From: Favolaschia claudopus
Lineage: Eukaryota > Basidiomycota > Agaricomycetes > Agaricales > Mycenaceae
Assembly: GCA_037176885.1 (NCBI GenBank)
Contig: JAWWNJ010000031.1
Span: 1,426,001-1,490,000, forward strand
DNA: 64,000 nt
Direction: 5' to 3'
The number at the start of each line of letters is the position of its first letter. Within the stretch, counting starts at the first letter, position 1. Below the pieces are notes generated by a model. The model did not search any database, had not been told where the DNA came from, and saw only the letters and a list, made by a program, of their open reading frames with translations. Below are positions 36,409-46,491 of this stretch, one piece after another. The position numbers were made by a program, and so were the translations under genes.

Positions 36409-36869
36409 TCACAAAAAACCAACGGCAGAAGGGCAGCGTACGCCTTTCACTTCCACCTCCACTTGTACTTCCACTGGCAGCGGCGCTGGGGCTGCCGAGC
36501 GACCTTCCCGCCATTTGTACTTCAAGCCCCCACGTATCAATTCCTCTCGTCCTTCTGTGACTAGTTTGCCTTCAAGTTCGTCCAATGTGGGTGATGATGC
36601 GACGGCGTGAGGCAACAAAGCCGACCTTTCCAGTATAGCTGACCCCACGCCTTTCCATGGTCCCCATTGCACTTGAATTGTGCGCGTGTAATACGCCAGA
36701 AAGAATCGGAGATGTGTTTTCGCGACCACCGAATTTGGTGAACTTCCTTGCCCACAGCGTTAGGTGTTCTTGAGAGCACCTGGTACAGATTTGCAGGGTT
36801 ATGTTTGAGGACAGGAGGAATGGCTTGCCGGGGCAGCAGCCGCTGCAGAGATTTCGCCACTGTGGCCAT
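36409..36869 (-). CDS. Mitochondrial small-subunit ribosomal protein mS34
   Basis: Small mitoribosomal protein of the MRPS34 family. It starts MATVAKSLQRLLPRQAIPPV, then SRTPNAVGKEVHQIRWSRKH and FWRITRAQFKCNGDHGKAWG, where the HGKAWG followed by an aromatic-Trp-Lys-Gly is the family hallmark. After one intron the frame continues GKLVTEGREELIRGGLKYKW, REGRSA and a Val/Glu tail. About 130 residues. It is head to head with GatC with 39 bp between the start codons. Confidence 0.78.
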
Positions 36870-36908
36870 GGTGGGGAAGGCCAAAGGAAGTGTGATCAAA
36901 AATTTCTG
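36870..36908. promoter_or_regulatory. 39-bp divergent promoter, mS34 / GatC
   Basis: The two ATGs are 39 bp apart and point outwards, so core promoter elements of each gene must lie in the other's 5' leader or coding sequence. Confidence 0.6.
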
Positions 36909-37352
36909 ATGTCCTTCCTCTTTCGACCACCATGTCGTCGCGTCAGTCGCGCCTTTTCTTCGCTGCCTAAATGCGCCCCAGAGACTGACTCGTGCGGAAT
37001 TCCGCGTCGTCCGACGTGGTCCGTCAACGAGCTTCTCTCGTCTTATCCTGTTCCTTCGCTGTCTCACGAGACGTTTCAACGCATACATGATCTCTCTGCA
37101 TTGATACCTCCCGAGCAAGGGACCACCAAACACCAGGAACTCAAGGCAGAGCTAGAGGAGCTTATTCGGCTAGTAGAGGCTGTCAAAATGGTGGATACAG
37201 ATGGTGTCGCTACGTTCGAACGGGAAGATCCCGGTAAACAGGCGGCAGCACCCAACTCTCACAAGGAGTTGGAAGGTGGACGTTCGCTGTTGAAGCACGC
37301 CGCACGCACCCGCGACGGTTTCTACGTCGTTGACGCCGACAAACCTCATTGA
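36909..37352 (+). CDS. gatC: Mitochondrial glutamyl-tRNA(Gln) amidotransferase subunit C
   Basis: Small subunit of the GatCAB complex that turns Glu-tRNA(Gln) into Gln-tRNA(Gln) in mitochondria. A basic presequence (MSFLFRPPCRRVSRAFSSL) is followed by LSSYPVPSLSHETFQRIHDL, SALIPPE, KAELEELIRLVEAVKMVDTD, GV, and the end RSLLKHAARTRDGFYVVDAD. The helix pair with the VDT-GV turn and the DGFYVV end match GatC. It has no intron, unusual for this window. Confidence 0.82.
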   Translation: MSFLFRPPCRRVSRAFSSLPKCAPETDSCGIPRRPTWSVNELLSSYPVPSLSHETFQRIHDLSALIPPEQGTTKHQELKAELEELIRLVEAVKMVDTDGVATFEREDPGKQAAAPNSHKELEGGRSLLKHAARTRDGFYVVDADKPH

Positions 37353-37479
37353 ACCGTAACGCGAATCTGTCTTCAACTCAAACATCGCCTTGACCTTCCT
37401 TCCCAGATATTATATCATTATGATTACAAGTATCGAGTCCAGTTACACGGGGAAAGAATCTTTTCAAGACCGTTCACAT

Positions 37480-40400
37480 CTATAACAAATTCTTGAGCTC
37501 TGCCAAGTAGGGAAATCTCGATGCACATACCAGCCATGCCCAGAATTTCTCAATCTTTGTGTTGGGAGGAGGGTCGTCGGGCTCTGCTTCGATTTCTGCG
37601 ATATTGGTGACAAAGTCCAGATCCTCTGGTCGCTTCCAATAGAATTCCCCGCTACGCCGCCAGTAGTGATATTTAGCGCCCGCATAGAGGATGGGGAACA
37701 AGATGAAAGGCAGATAGTTCGTCACAAAAGTTGCAGTATCCCATTTATTCTTGAGGAAAACAGCCCAACCGCTGAACTAGAAATTTCAAGAGTAAAATGA
37801 AGCAGCCGTATCAAATTGACACAGTTATCACTCACGAAGCAAATTATAATGCAGGCGCAGCCTGCGTACCAAGCCGCATACGGTTGTAGTGGTGAGGCAA
37901 ACGGCAAGTGCTTGCGCTCATACCCTTGGGCCTTCATCCCCGCATGGAAGCGCAAATATGTGACGCAAATCCCTGCACGGCATAGTAAGATTGTGCTGTT
38001 TCCAAAAACCAAGACTAGCATACCGAACCAAGTCATCAAGCCCCTAAATACGAATAAAGTGACATTCAGCTAATGAGCACCACGATAGCATCTGTTGAAC
38101 CAACATACGCTATCGAAGTCATGTTTGAGAACCAGACAAAGACTGGACGGGATTCAAGTGTCAATCGTGCCAGATACCGAATGAAAGTGTGGCAAACCTT
38201 TGTTGGACCCAGAGGTAACACCCATGTAGGCGAGACATACACTGATGAATGAAAGGTTAAATTGGTGCGGGAGCAAGATACAATTCACGAACAAGGCAGA
38301 ACAAAACACAAGCGAGACGATTGGAAGACCATTAGGCAGCGTCTGCATAAAGACTCATCAGCTTAATTCTCTTGGTGGACTCAAGTCATGTACCTTCATG
38401 AAGATTTTCGGTGCGTTTCCAGCCGTTGCAAGACCATCTGAAAGTAATTTAGCTTCAACGCAATGGTGAACTTGGCAGTCGAAATGAACATAAGGCGCGA
38501 GATGAAGTGTACAGATCACTGGACCCAGCACTCCACGCGGATGTGAGCAGACAGGCGTTGATTAGCTACGAGGAAGAAGATCAGTGGCCGTATCGCACTG
38601 GAGGCAAATCGGATTGTACAGAAGGCAATGCCTTGATTCCAGAGCTATGGATAATGACCCGTTTGTCAGGGTATGTGAATCGCAAAGCATATGATACGCA
38701 CCGTTGGATGGCAATGACAAATCTGCAGATACTATGAGCTTCAATCGCAATTGAGTTAAGTGTCTGTTTGCTCACGGAGAACTTGCAGCTGTGCCACTCG
38801 CCAGATTCAAGTGTTCATCATTGGAAGGGACGAGAAGCCCAATGATGATGACCTGCATTTCAATGAGGCATTCTGGTAGTTAAGTGCATTCAAATAAACT
38901 CGTACTCCGCCAATGTAGAACAGTAAAATTCTGCAAGACATTTGAGTACTAGGCATTTTACAGTGCGCGGGGAAGTACCTGATGTAAACGCGCTTGATGG
39001 CCTTTGGGAGGTTTCGACGCGGGTTCTTTGCCTCCCCAGCAGCAATCTGGTAACAATCAGGACAGGAATTAGGTTCCTGAAAGACGTTACGCACAGCAAC
39101 GATTTCAGTCCCACTAGGCACCACATAAGAGTCGTATTGACGTGACGAAAAAAACTGGAGAGTACGCACATGTAGGAAAACGCGGCTTGCGTCATCACTA
39201 CCACCAGAGTTACTAACGGGTTTATATGGTTTGTGATATCTACATACCTTCCCACCAGCCAAGGAACCGTCCTTTAGCGCCAGCAATGTCGTTAAATTGG
39301 ACAAAAGGTCCGGGGTTTTTCCAATATCGGAAACCAATTCTGTCGTGGTCTGGCCCACCTAAATTGCACAGGCGATCAATTTGTTGATGCATGGGCTACT
39401 TGAGAATACAAACCTCCCAAGTCGAGTACAATTCCAAGGATGATGAGACCAGTAATCGTTACTACTTTGATCGAGCTGAGAGTGCTGTCAGGAATAGCGT
39501 GGCTTTCAGTCAAACACGGCTTACGCGAAAATGAATTCGGCCTCTCCATACACGCCTGGATGAGATGTGTAAGTGTGGCTTAGAAACTCCTTTGCGCAAG
39601 AAGACGTACCGGCACCGCACATATTTATACCGATAACAACAATCTGAATACGCTGAATGAGACGCATATGTTAATCGAACGCAGTAAACTTGCCGCAATA
39701 ATGGTTATCCAAACCTTGAGAGACCACCTCAGAGTCAGAATGGGAACAACTGAAGCGACTGTGCGATACTGACCGCGTTGTTTACACTGTGATTCCAATA
39801 ATTTATGAGAACAGCCGCCGCAGACAATTCGGCAGGTAGCACGACCTAAGACGGCGTTAAACCAAGTCAAGTCAGACTTTGTGAGGGAATATGTGAGGTG
39901 TTACTTACAGTCCAATTGTACCTGTTTTGATAACTCATCATTCGTGTCAATATTTTACAACGTGAACACGCACCAGTAATTCCACCCCATTGTGAACGAA
40001 AACGCAGGATCAACCTAGAGTGAATGAGTGAGCAAGAACGATTAGATAAAGCTAGACTCACAAATCGTTCCGCAAGCTTGATATGTCCACCCGGAATGGG
40101 GAGATATGCGATCATTTCGCCGAGAGAAATCCTGTGCAAGACGTTGAGCACAGTGAAAAGAACAATCACCTAACGACGTGCATCACGGAATAAGTTATGC
40201 TGCCCTAAAAATGAAGTGAGCGACCCCGAAACGATTGAGTCGATTGCAGGTGCTTACGACTGTCAAATAACCAAGCAGTAGACCTGGAATTTGAATCTAA
40301 GCGGCTGGCGAGTGTCTCAAGGTCAATAATCTACTCACCGATCGGTCCTCCATCTCGTAGTGAATTTGCTATGTCTATATTAGGTGGATGCTTCTCTTCT

Positions 40401-40857
40401 ACTGCCTTCGGAAACTTGCCTGTGTTGAGAAACAACCCAGTGCCGATGACGCCTTTTTATTTTTAGCTCGGAAAAATTCAGGGAACGGCCGTTGTAATTG
40501 CTTACCGCCAATACTAGGAGTGGGACGCTAGCGTCATGCTAGCTCGGTTTGTTCAAGCAATGAACGCACCTAATCATCGCAATGTGGCCTTCAAACAAAC
40601 GATGAGGAACGCCTCGCGAATATGCGCACAATACTTACGATTCTTCAACTGTCTGACTAGCTGGTAGAGGTCACACAAAGTGTCGAATGAATTCTCTGGA
40701 AAGAAAGCACCTTAGTTTCTCCCACTTCCCCATCAGCCTTCATCCGCGAGCCAGCCTGAGATTCGGCATCGAAAGAGCCTTCGCGGACCTCCTCAGTCTG
40801 GTGTTTCTCCGAGCCCGCATTCATCGCGCCATTCGCTTTCTCTGCGTCAGAATTCAT
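37480..40857 (-). CDS. Amino-acid permease, YAT/APC family (copy 2)
   Basis: Paralogue of the permease at 3308-6610, in opposite orientation. It starts MNSDAEKANGAMNAGSEKHQ (ATG 40855-40857). Blocks: KLVRQLKNRHIAMISIGG, VIGTGLFLNTANSLRDGGPI, ISLGEMIAYLPIPGGHIKLA, FSFTMGWNYWYNWTVVLPAE, GEAEFIFA, DRIGFRYWKNPGPFVQF, AGEAKNPRRNLPKAIKRVY, SAWSAGSSDLYTSSRALYGL, MTWFGICVTYLRFHAGMKAQ and SGWAVFLKNKWDTATFVTNY. I could trace the frame through all introns, so it appears intact, but three introns need GC donors. The last exons are fused relative to copy 1 and the C-terminus is longer (FWAWLVCASRFPYLAELKN). Confidence 0.88.
39644..39693 (-). other. GC-AG intron in permease copy 2 (third GC intron)
   Basis: The donor GCAAGT follows ACCATTATTGCG and the acceptor is ATTCAG. 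Joining gives WITIIA|IVVIGINMCGAG, matching the phase-0 intron at the same place in copy 1. Confidence 0.78.
40132..40181 (-). other. GC-AG intron in permease copy 2 (second GC intron)
   Basis: The donor GCACGT follows TCCGTGAT and the acceptor is GCACAG, giving YSVM|ISLGEMI. Copy 1 has a normal GT donor (GTATGA) at exactly this site (3850-3894), so the donor differs by T versus C between paralogues. Confidence 0.8.
40369..40419 (-). other. GC-AG intron in permease copy 2 (first GC intron)
   Basis: The donor GCAAGT follows CTCAACACAG and the acceptor is CATAG, giving FLNTANSLRDGGPIG. The 51 nt contain no stop and are a multiple of three, so retention would insert 17 residues. Confidence 0.75.
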
Positions 40858-41183
40858 AGTCGGGGCTCCGAGCAAGTGGGAAAATCTAGAGGTTCGTTCG
40901 GTTGGTTAAATAAGGCTCGGAGCTCAAGCTGTTGGGTTGACATCAGCCCCGGTTCATATGCTTCCACATCGGCTTCGCGCAGCCGCGCGTCTTTGTTACC
41001 CCACTTTACTCCTCTCGTGAGTCGTGAGCGTGATCGAAGATTCGAATCCCGTTAACGCTGTTATGAGTACCCCGGTCTTTGCGGTAGGTAGCGGAGATTG
41101 ATGGAAATTTGGGCAGTTTGAAGGCAAGAAAAATGCAGGTTTAGATGTAAGTACAAAGACAAGCAAGAGGGTGGAAAGACAGT
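40858..41183. promoter_or_regulatory. Upstream region of permease copy 2
   Basis: Lies between the permease start and the dUTPase stop, both on the minus strand. A TTCGAATCCCG string at about 41040 resembles a tRNA T-loop, but no stem or acceptor arm fits. No gene is called. Confidence 0.4.
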
Positions 41184-41905
41184 CTATGGATTCAAGGACA
41201 TATGGCCACCAGTAGAACCGAAACCTCCAGCACCGCGGAGGGTTTCGTCAAGATCCTATTTACGGAAGCTCAACGACGTCAGAGTTGCTTCCAAATTTAG
41301 CACGCGCCTGAACTTCGAGAACGTCGGGAGTGTATATCCTCTCGATGATGAGTTGGGCGATGCGGTCTCCCTCCTCAACTGTTGTATGTTCAGCAGCGTC
41401 TCCGAATAGAAATAAGAATATGCACCTTCAAAATCCTTGTCGGAGTGATTGAACAGCAATACAAAGACAACACCGCGATAGTCGGCGTCGATGACACCCG
41501 CGCCGGTGTCAATCATGAATTTTGAAGCTGTTTACATGAACAGAGGATATAGACATGTAGATTGAACATACCAAGACCACTGCGCGGTGCCACACGTCCG
41601 TATGTCCCTGCCGGGACAGCAATCGAGATTTGTGTATCCACTAGAGCCTTGCCGCGAGCAGGAATCGTCTTTTTCTCGGCGCTGGAGGCATTGGAGGCCA
41701 ATAAGACGCGTAAATTGGGAGAAAACGCGTCGAATAAGCACCTATACAAGTCATAGCCAGCAGACAAAGGAGAGCCTCTTGTCGGCAGTTTAGCCTTTTC
41801 AGAGAGACGCTTGATGAGGAGGTTCGAGACTGGTGCAAGAGGAGCGTCTGAATCGACAGGAGACATCTTTCTTTTCTTCACTTGAGGGGAATCCGACAAT
41901 GACAT
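41184..41905 (-). CDS. DUT1: dUTP diphosphatase (dUTPase)
   Basis: Trimeric enzyme that hydrolyses dUTP to dUMP and keeps uracil out of DNA. The five family motifs are recovered across introns: [45 protein letters not shown], and [17 protein letters not shown]. The start used is [20 protein letters not shown] (ATG 41903-41905), with a basic nuclear-type KKRK. An in-frame ATG further upstream ([14 protein letters not shown]) might add a mitochondrial leader. The last intron has a GC donor (41307) or a GT donor six bases earlier in the transcript, which removes two residues. Stop at 41184-41186. Confidence 0.9.
41256..41307 (-). other. Probable GC-AG intron in dUTPase
   Basis: The donor GCGCGT gives [18 protein letters not shown], the usual length. 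The alternative donor GTTCAG (intron 41256-41313) is also in phase and drops Val-Gln. I favour GC on family length but cannot decide. Confidence 0.5.
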
Positions 41906-42096
41906 GGAAGGAGGTAACAAGGTCGCGCTATACACAACATCAAACATGCACACACAAGGCCTCACGCGCCACTGCCGTAATTGAGCCTGCACATAATAAA
42001 TCAAGAATTATAATCATGCGACCCAGTATACCGAGGTACGAGGGAATCGTTATAGTGTCTGTCTTAGAGAGACTAGATATACAAGGCGGGCGACAT

Positions 42097-42869
42097 TCAC
42101 GAAGTCTCCAACTCTTTGACTTGTTCCTTCTCAAGCGTTTCTAATAACGCACGAGCGCGCTGGGCATTAGCGATTGGCGATCCCGGGGCAGAAGCTTCCG
42201 GTGGGGGAGCCTCCTCCGCAGAGACCTTCTCGGACGCAGATATCTGAGAGCGACACTCTTTGAGTAGAGTCTAAAACCAATTTGAACGAGGAATCCTGCC
42301 CAAATTCAAAGAAGAGCGCTTACTTCGCGCACGCCGCCTTGTACGTTGGATAGGTATTGAATAGTTAATGGAAGATGGCCATCCGGAATCTGAACGAAAC
42401 GTCCTTCGCTCAACAACGTCGTGGACTGGTCATGGCATTTTACCTTGTCGGTCCATATATTCCTAATGAGCCAATTTTGACGAGCCTTTGAGAACTTCCA
42501 TGGGGTATGTTTACTTTTGTGGAACTGCGAAAACGCGTAGGACAAGGCTAGCGGGATCTCAATGTTAAAACCCAGACATTTGGAAGAACCATTACCTTTG
42601 CTAGCCTGTTCACTCAATGTGGGGTCATCTCTAGGGTCCGGAAAGCCCGTCTTGTTTTTTCGTTTCTTTTTGCGCGGTTTTTCACCGTCAGGCGGCGGGT
42701 CTTCCACTGCCGCAGCTGCTATTTGAGGGCTATCTGGATCAGCGTCGTCTGCAACAGTGTTGTCAATGTGGTCCCGGGTCCGTTTCTTTTTTCTGGGTTT
42801 GGGAGCCTCTGACTCAGTTTCTTTCTCTTTTCTCCGTTTTCGAGGTCGATCTGGCTCAGTCTCAGCCAT
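42097..42869 (-). CDS. WKF-domain nucleolar-type protein (C7orf50 homologue)
   Basis: It starts MAETEPDRPRKRRKEKETES, a strongly basic low-complexity half with two KKKRK-type clusters that look like nucleolar signals. The conserved part is ALSYAFSQFHKSKHTPWKFS, KARQNWLIRNIWTDK and IPDGHLPLTIQYLSNVQGGV, the WKF domain shared with human C7orf50. The C-terminus is RETLLKECRSQI... and a Glu-rich helix ending ETS, TGA at 42097-42099. Three introns. A role in ribosome biogenesis is suggested for the family but not established. Confidence 0.8.
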
Positions 42870-43021
42870 TCAAAATAACGTGGAGGTCAGGTCGGTATAA
42901 TTTGTCTTTGCTTGACATTGATCGCATTCGGATCCTTGCCTCCGAGAGCCTCCGAGTCAAGCGTTGTACTTGCTTCACCCATCCTCTCAGTTCTTCACCG
43001 TCGCCGTCTTCAACGCCCACA
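42870..43021. promoter_or_regulatory. 152-bp divergent promoter, WKF gene / PRP6
   Basis: Start codons of the WKF-domain gene (minus) and PRP6 (plus) are 152 bp apart. Open frames crossing this stretch on either strand are shadows. Confidence 0.5.
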
Positions 43022-46000
43022 ATGGCGTCGAATAAGCCCAATAAGCTGGCGTTCTTGTCGATGCCAGCGCCGGCGTCATACGTTGCTGGTCTTGGCCGAG
43101 GGTACGGCCATTCCCCGTCGTCGCACATTGTGGTACTCAACATAAATTTTAGTGCATCTGGATTCACCACTCGATCTGATATTGGACCTGCGCGGGATGG
43201 TCCTTCCGCGGAAGTCATAGCGTATGTCCATTCCTCCATTCAAGTCAAGGGTCCTCATGAAAACCATAGAGAAGCCCAAGCGCGCCGCGGTGAAGAAGTC
43301 GAAGTCGACCCTGATCAATTCCAAGACCCCGACAACGAGTACGGTCTATTCGCAGGAACTACATACGAGCAGGATGACGAGGAAGCCGACAAGATATACC
43401 AAGAGGTAGACGACGCTATGGATGCTCGACGACGGGCGCGGCGGTGCGTTTTGGGTCAGTCTCCTTCTCCCTTACTGGCTGATTCGTTTCATCTTTCACA
43501 GGGAGGCACAGGAACAGCTTGATTTAGCCAAACATCGAGCTGAACGCCCCAAAATTCAGCAACAGTTCGCTGACTTGAAAAGAGGGCTGAGCTCGGTCAC
43601 CGATGAGGAATGGGAAAATCTTCCGGAAGTAGGCAACTTGACTCGCAAGAAACGGCGAAAAATGGACAGGTCGTTTGCCGTACCTGACAGTATACTCGTT
43701 GGTGATCGCGGCAAGAATGAGTACGAGAATTCTTTGGACGACAGGCAACAGCAGGTGTGTCTTTGTCGTTTATCCTCTTTACGATGCTCATTCGTATCTC
43801 TCTCAAGAGCGGTGGTTTCGAAACACCTGCCGAATCGGGTACCCTCACCAATTTTGTGGAAATTGGACAAGCTCGCGACAAAATTCTATCACTCAAACTT
43901 GATCAGGTACGCCTTATAGTGCTTGTGTTTTCCTCGTCTTTCTCATACAGAAGAATACAGATTTCCGGGACCGCCACTTCGGGCACAAGCACATCAGTGG
44001 ACCCCAAAGGCTATCTTACATCCCTTAACAGCGTTGTCCTCAAATCCGATGCAGAAATCGGTGACATCAAACGTGCTCGGATGCTGTTCGACTCTCTTGT
44101 CAAATCGAATCCTAAACATGCACCGGGGTGGATTGCAGCTGCCTGTCTAGAAGAGCATGCTGGTAGAATGGTCGCAGCTCGCAAGCTCATCAAAGCAGGG
44201 TGTGACCAATGTCCAAAAAGCGAGGATGTTTGGTTGGAGGCAGCTAGATTACATGTGAGAGTCCTTCCTTCTGCCTTGCTTCCGCTCACAACTTGTCAGA
44301 ACAATGACGACGCCAAAGTAATCCTCGCGAATGCTGTACAACACGTCGGCCAGAGCGTGAAGATATGGATGGCTGCAGCCGACCTTGAGCAGGACGTTTC
44401 AGCGAAGAAACGAGTGCTACGAAAAGGTATTCATATCCTCGCGTTTGTGTACTCCTCTCACATGCCCTTTAGCTCTCGAACACATTCCCAATTCCGTTCG
44501 TCTTTGGAAAGAGACGGTCAATCTCGAATCTTCAGCTTCCGACGCTTTAATTCTCTTGTCCCGTGCCGTGGAGGTCATCCCGTCCTCGGTTGAACTCTGG
44601 CTTGCACTTGCCCGACTTGAAACCCCAGTACGAGCAAGGGCTGCTCTCAACAAAGCGCGGAAATCCATTCCGACGTCTCACGAGATCTGGATTGCCGCTG
44701 CAAGATTGCTGGAACAAGAGGCTCTCAGTAAAGCTGGCTCAGAGCGCGAAGAGGAATTGGATGCAGTGGACAAGACGATTGTTGCTGCAGTCAAGGCATT
44801 GCGCAGACATCAGGTGCTGCTAACGCGTGAGCAGTGGTTGAAGGAAGCAGAGCGATGTGAGACCGATGGCTCTCCCCGAACGTGCGAGGCCATTGTGAAA
44901 GCGACTCTGGGTATGGAGATTGAGGAAGAAGATCGTTTGGATACCTGGATTGGAGATGCGGAATCCGCTGAAGCTAAGGGTATGGTTGGGACTGCGAGGG
45001 CGATCTTGGCGGAGGCCTTGAGAGTTTTCCCTGGACGCAAGTCGCTCTGGATTCGCGCTGCGGAACTCGAGAAGGCGCACGGATCAAGGTATGATTCATT
45101 GAGTTTCGCTTTTTTTGTTTTGGAGCCAACTCATTGTCCACAGGGATAGTCTCGATGCGATTTTGAGTCGCGCTGTCGAGCATTGCCCTCAAGCCGAGGT
45201 TCTATGGTTGATGGCTGCCAAAGAGAAGTGGATTGCAGGTGATGTCCCCGCTGCGCGTGAAGTCCTGGAGCGGGCGTTTGTGGCCAATAAGGAAAGCGAG
45301 CAGATCTGGCTAGCGGCAGTCAAGCTTGAAGCAGAAAATAATGAGCTCGGAGTTGCCAGGGAGCTTCTCGTGCGTGCTCGCACGGTTGCCGATACTGAGC
45401 GGGTAGGTTCCAATCGATATCGCTTATTGTCCTGTTTGCTCACTCATTTGTTAGATTTGGATGAAATCCGCTGTATTCGAAAGGCAGCAAGGTCAACTGA
45501 GCGCGGCATTGGAAACTCTGGCCGCAGCTCTGACTAAATTCCCCAAATTCGCCAAACTTTACATGATTCAAGGCCAGATACTGCAGTCTCAAGGCAACTT
45601 CCCCGGCGCTCGTGCGTCATTTGCTGCGGGATTGAAAGCCTGCCCCAAAGAGCCTACCTTGTGGATTCTCGCGAGTCGTTTGGAAGAAGCCGATAAGAAG
45701 AGCATCAAAGCTCGCTCCATTCTGGAAAAAGCTCGTCTTGTGAATCCCGCCAATGATGTTCTATGGGCTGAAGCGGTTGGCGTGGAAGAGCGATCGGGTG
45801 GTGCTGCGCAAGGGAAAGCTATGCTTGCGCGGAGTCTCCAGGAGTGCCCAACGTCGGGCTTGTTATGGTCTCTGTCTATCTGGGCCGAACCGCGACCCAT
45901 GCGGAAAGCCCGTTCGGTTGACGCTTTGAAAAAGAGTGCAGATAACCCTGTCATCATCTGTACCGTGGCTCGTCTTTTCTGGGCTGAACGGAAAATCGAG

Positions 46001-46298
46001 AAGGCGCGGCAGTGGTTTGGTAGGGCTGTGGCTACGGACCCGGATCTTGGAGATTCGTGGGCGTGGTGGTTGAAGTTTGAGAGGCAGCATGGGACAGAGG
46101 TGCGGTGTACCAGCGTTGCCTAGTGCCTGATGCTAACCTGCTTTTTCGTAGGAGCATCGAGATGAAGTACGAAAGAAGTGCATTGTGGCTGAGCCTCATC
46201 ATTCGCCAGTGTGGCAGTCTGTTGCAAAGGATATCCGAAATACAGGGAAATCCACCGCGGAAATCTTGGAATTGGTGGCAGACACACTGTCCATGTAA
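43022..46298 (+). CDS. PRP6: Pre-mRNA splicing factor PRP6 (U4/U6.U5 tri-snRNP)
   Basis: Scaffold of the U4/U6.U5 tri-snRNP that bridges U5 and U4/U6. It starts [20 protein letters not shown]. The PRP1 N-terminal domain follows: [51 protein letters not shown] and [15 protein letters not shown]. Next is the linker [20 protein letters not shown], then a long run of half-TPR (HAT) repeats such as [84 protein letters not shown] and [14 protein letters not shown]. The end reads [16 protein letters not shown] at 46296-46298. Several introns; no disruption seen. Confidence 0.93.
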
Positions 46299-46491
46299 TG
46301 TCTATATCATCTTTTGCTCAACGGGAACTGCATGTACATTGCCTTACAGCGGGAGAATTCGACTCGTTGGTTGAGCACCTAAGTAGCTCGATGTCAAAAA
46401 ATATCCCATTTGAAACACAGACACCGAAGTCCGAGTCGTTCACGAAGTGCTAACGAGACATCAGATACTCCGCCGCACGAGTCCTTTGTAA

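Noticed and set aside
36062..36610. 182-codon plus-strand open frame
   Set aside because: Its last third is antisense to the mS34 coding exon, composition is Ser/Thr low complexity, and no family motif or good start context is present.
37480..40857. Permease copy 2 as a pseudogene
   Set aside because: Fragmented open frames suggested decay, but every exon joins in frame when GC donors are allowed and all family blocks are present.
41030..41060. TTCGAATCCCG string resembling a tRNA T-loop
   Set aside because: No flanking T-stem pairing, anticodon arm or acceptor stem could be drawn.
42862..43239. 125-codon minus-strand open frame across the WKF/PRP6 promoter
   Set aside because: It lies antisense to the PRP6 N-terminal exons, whose protein motifs are clear.
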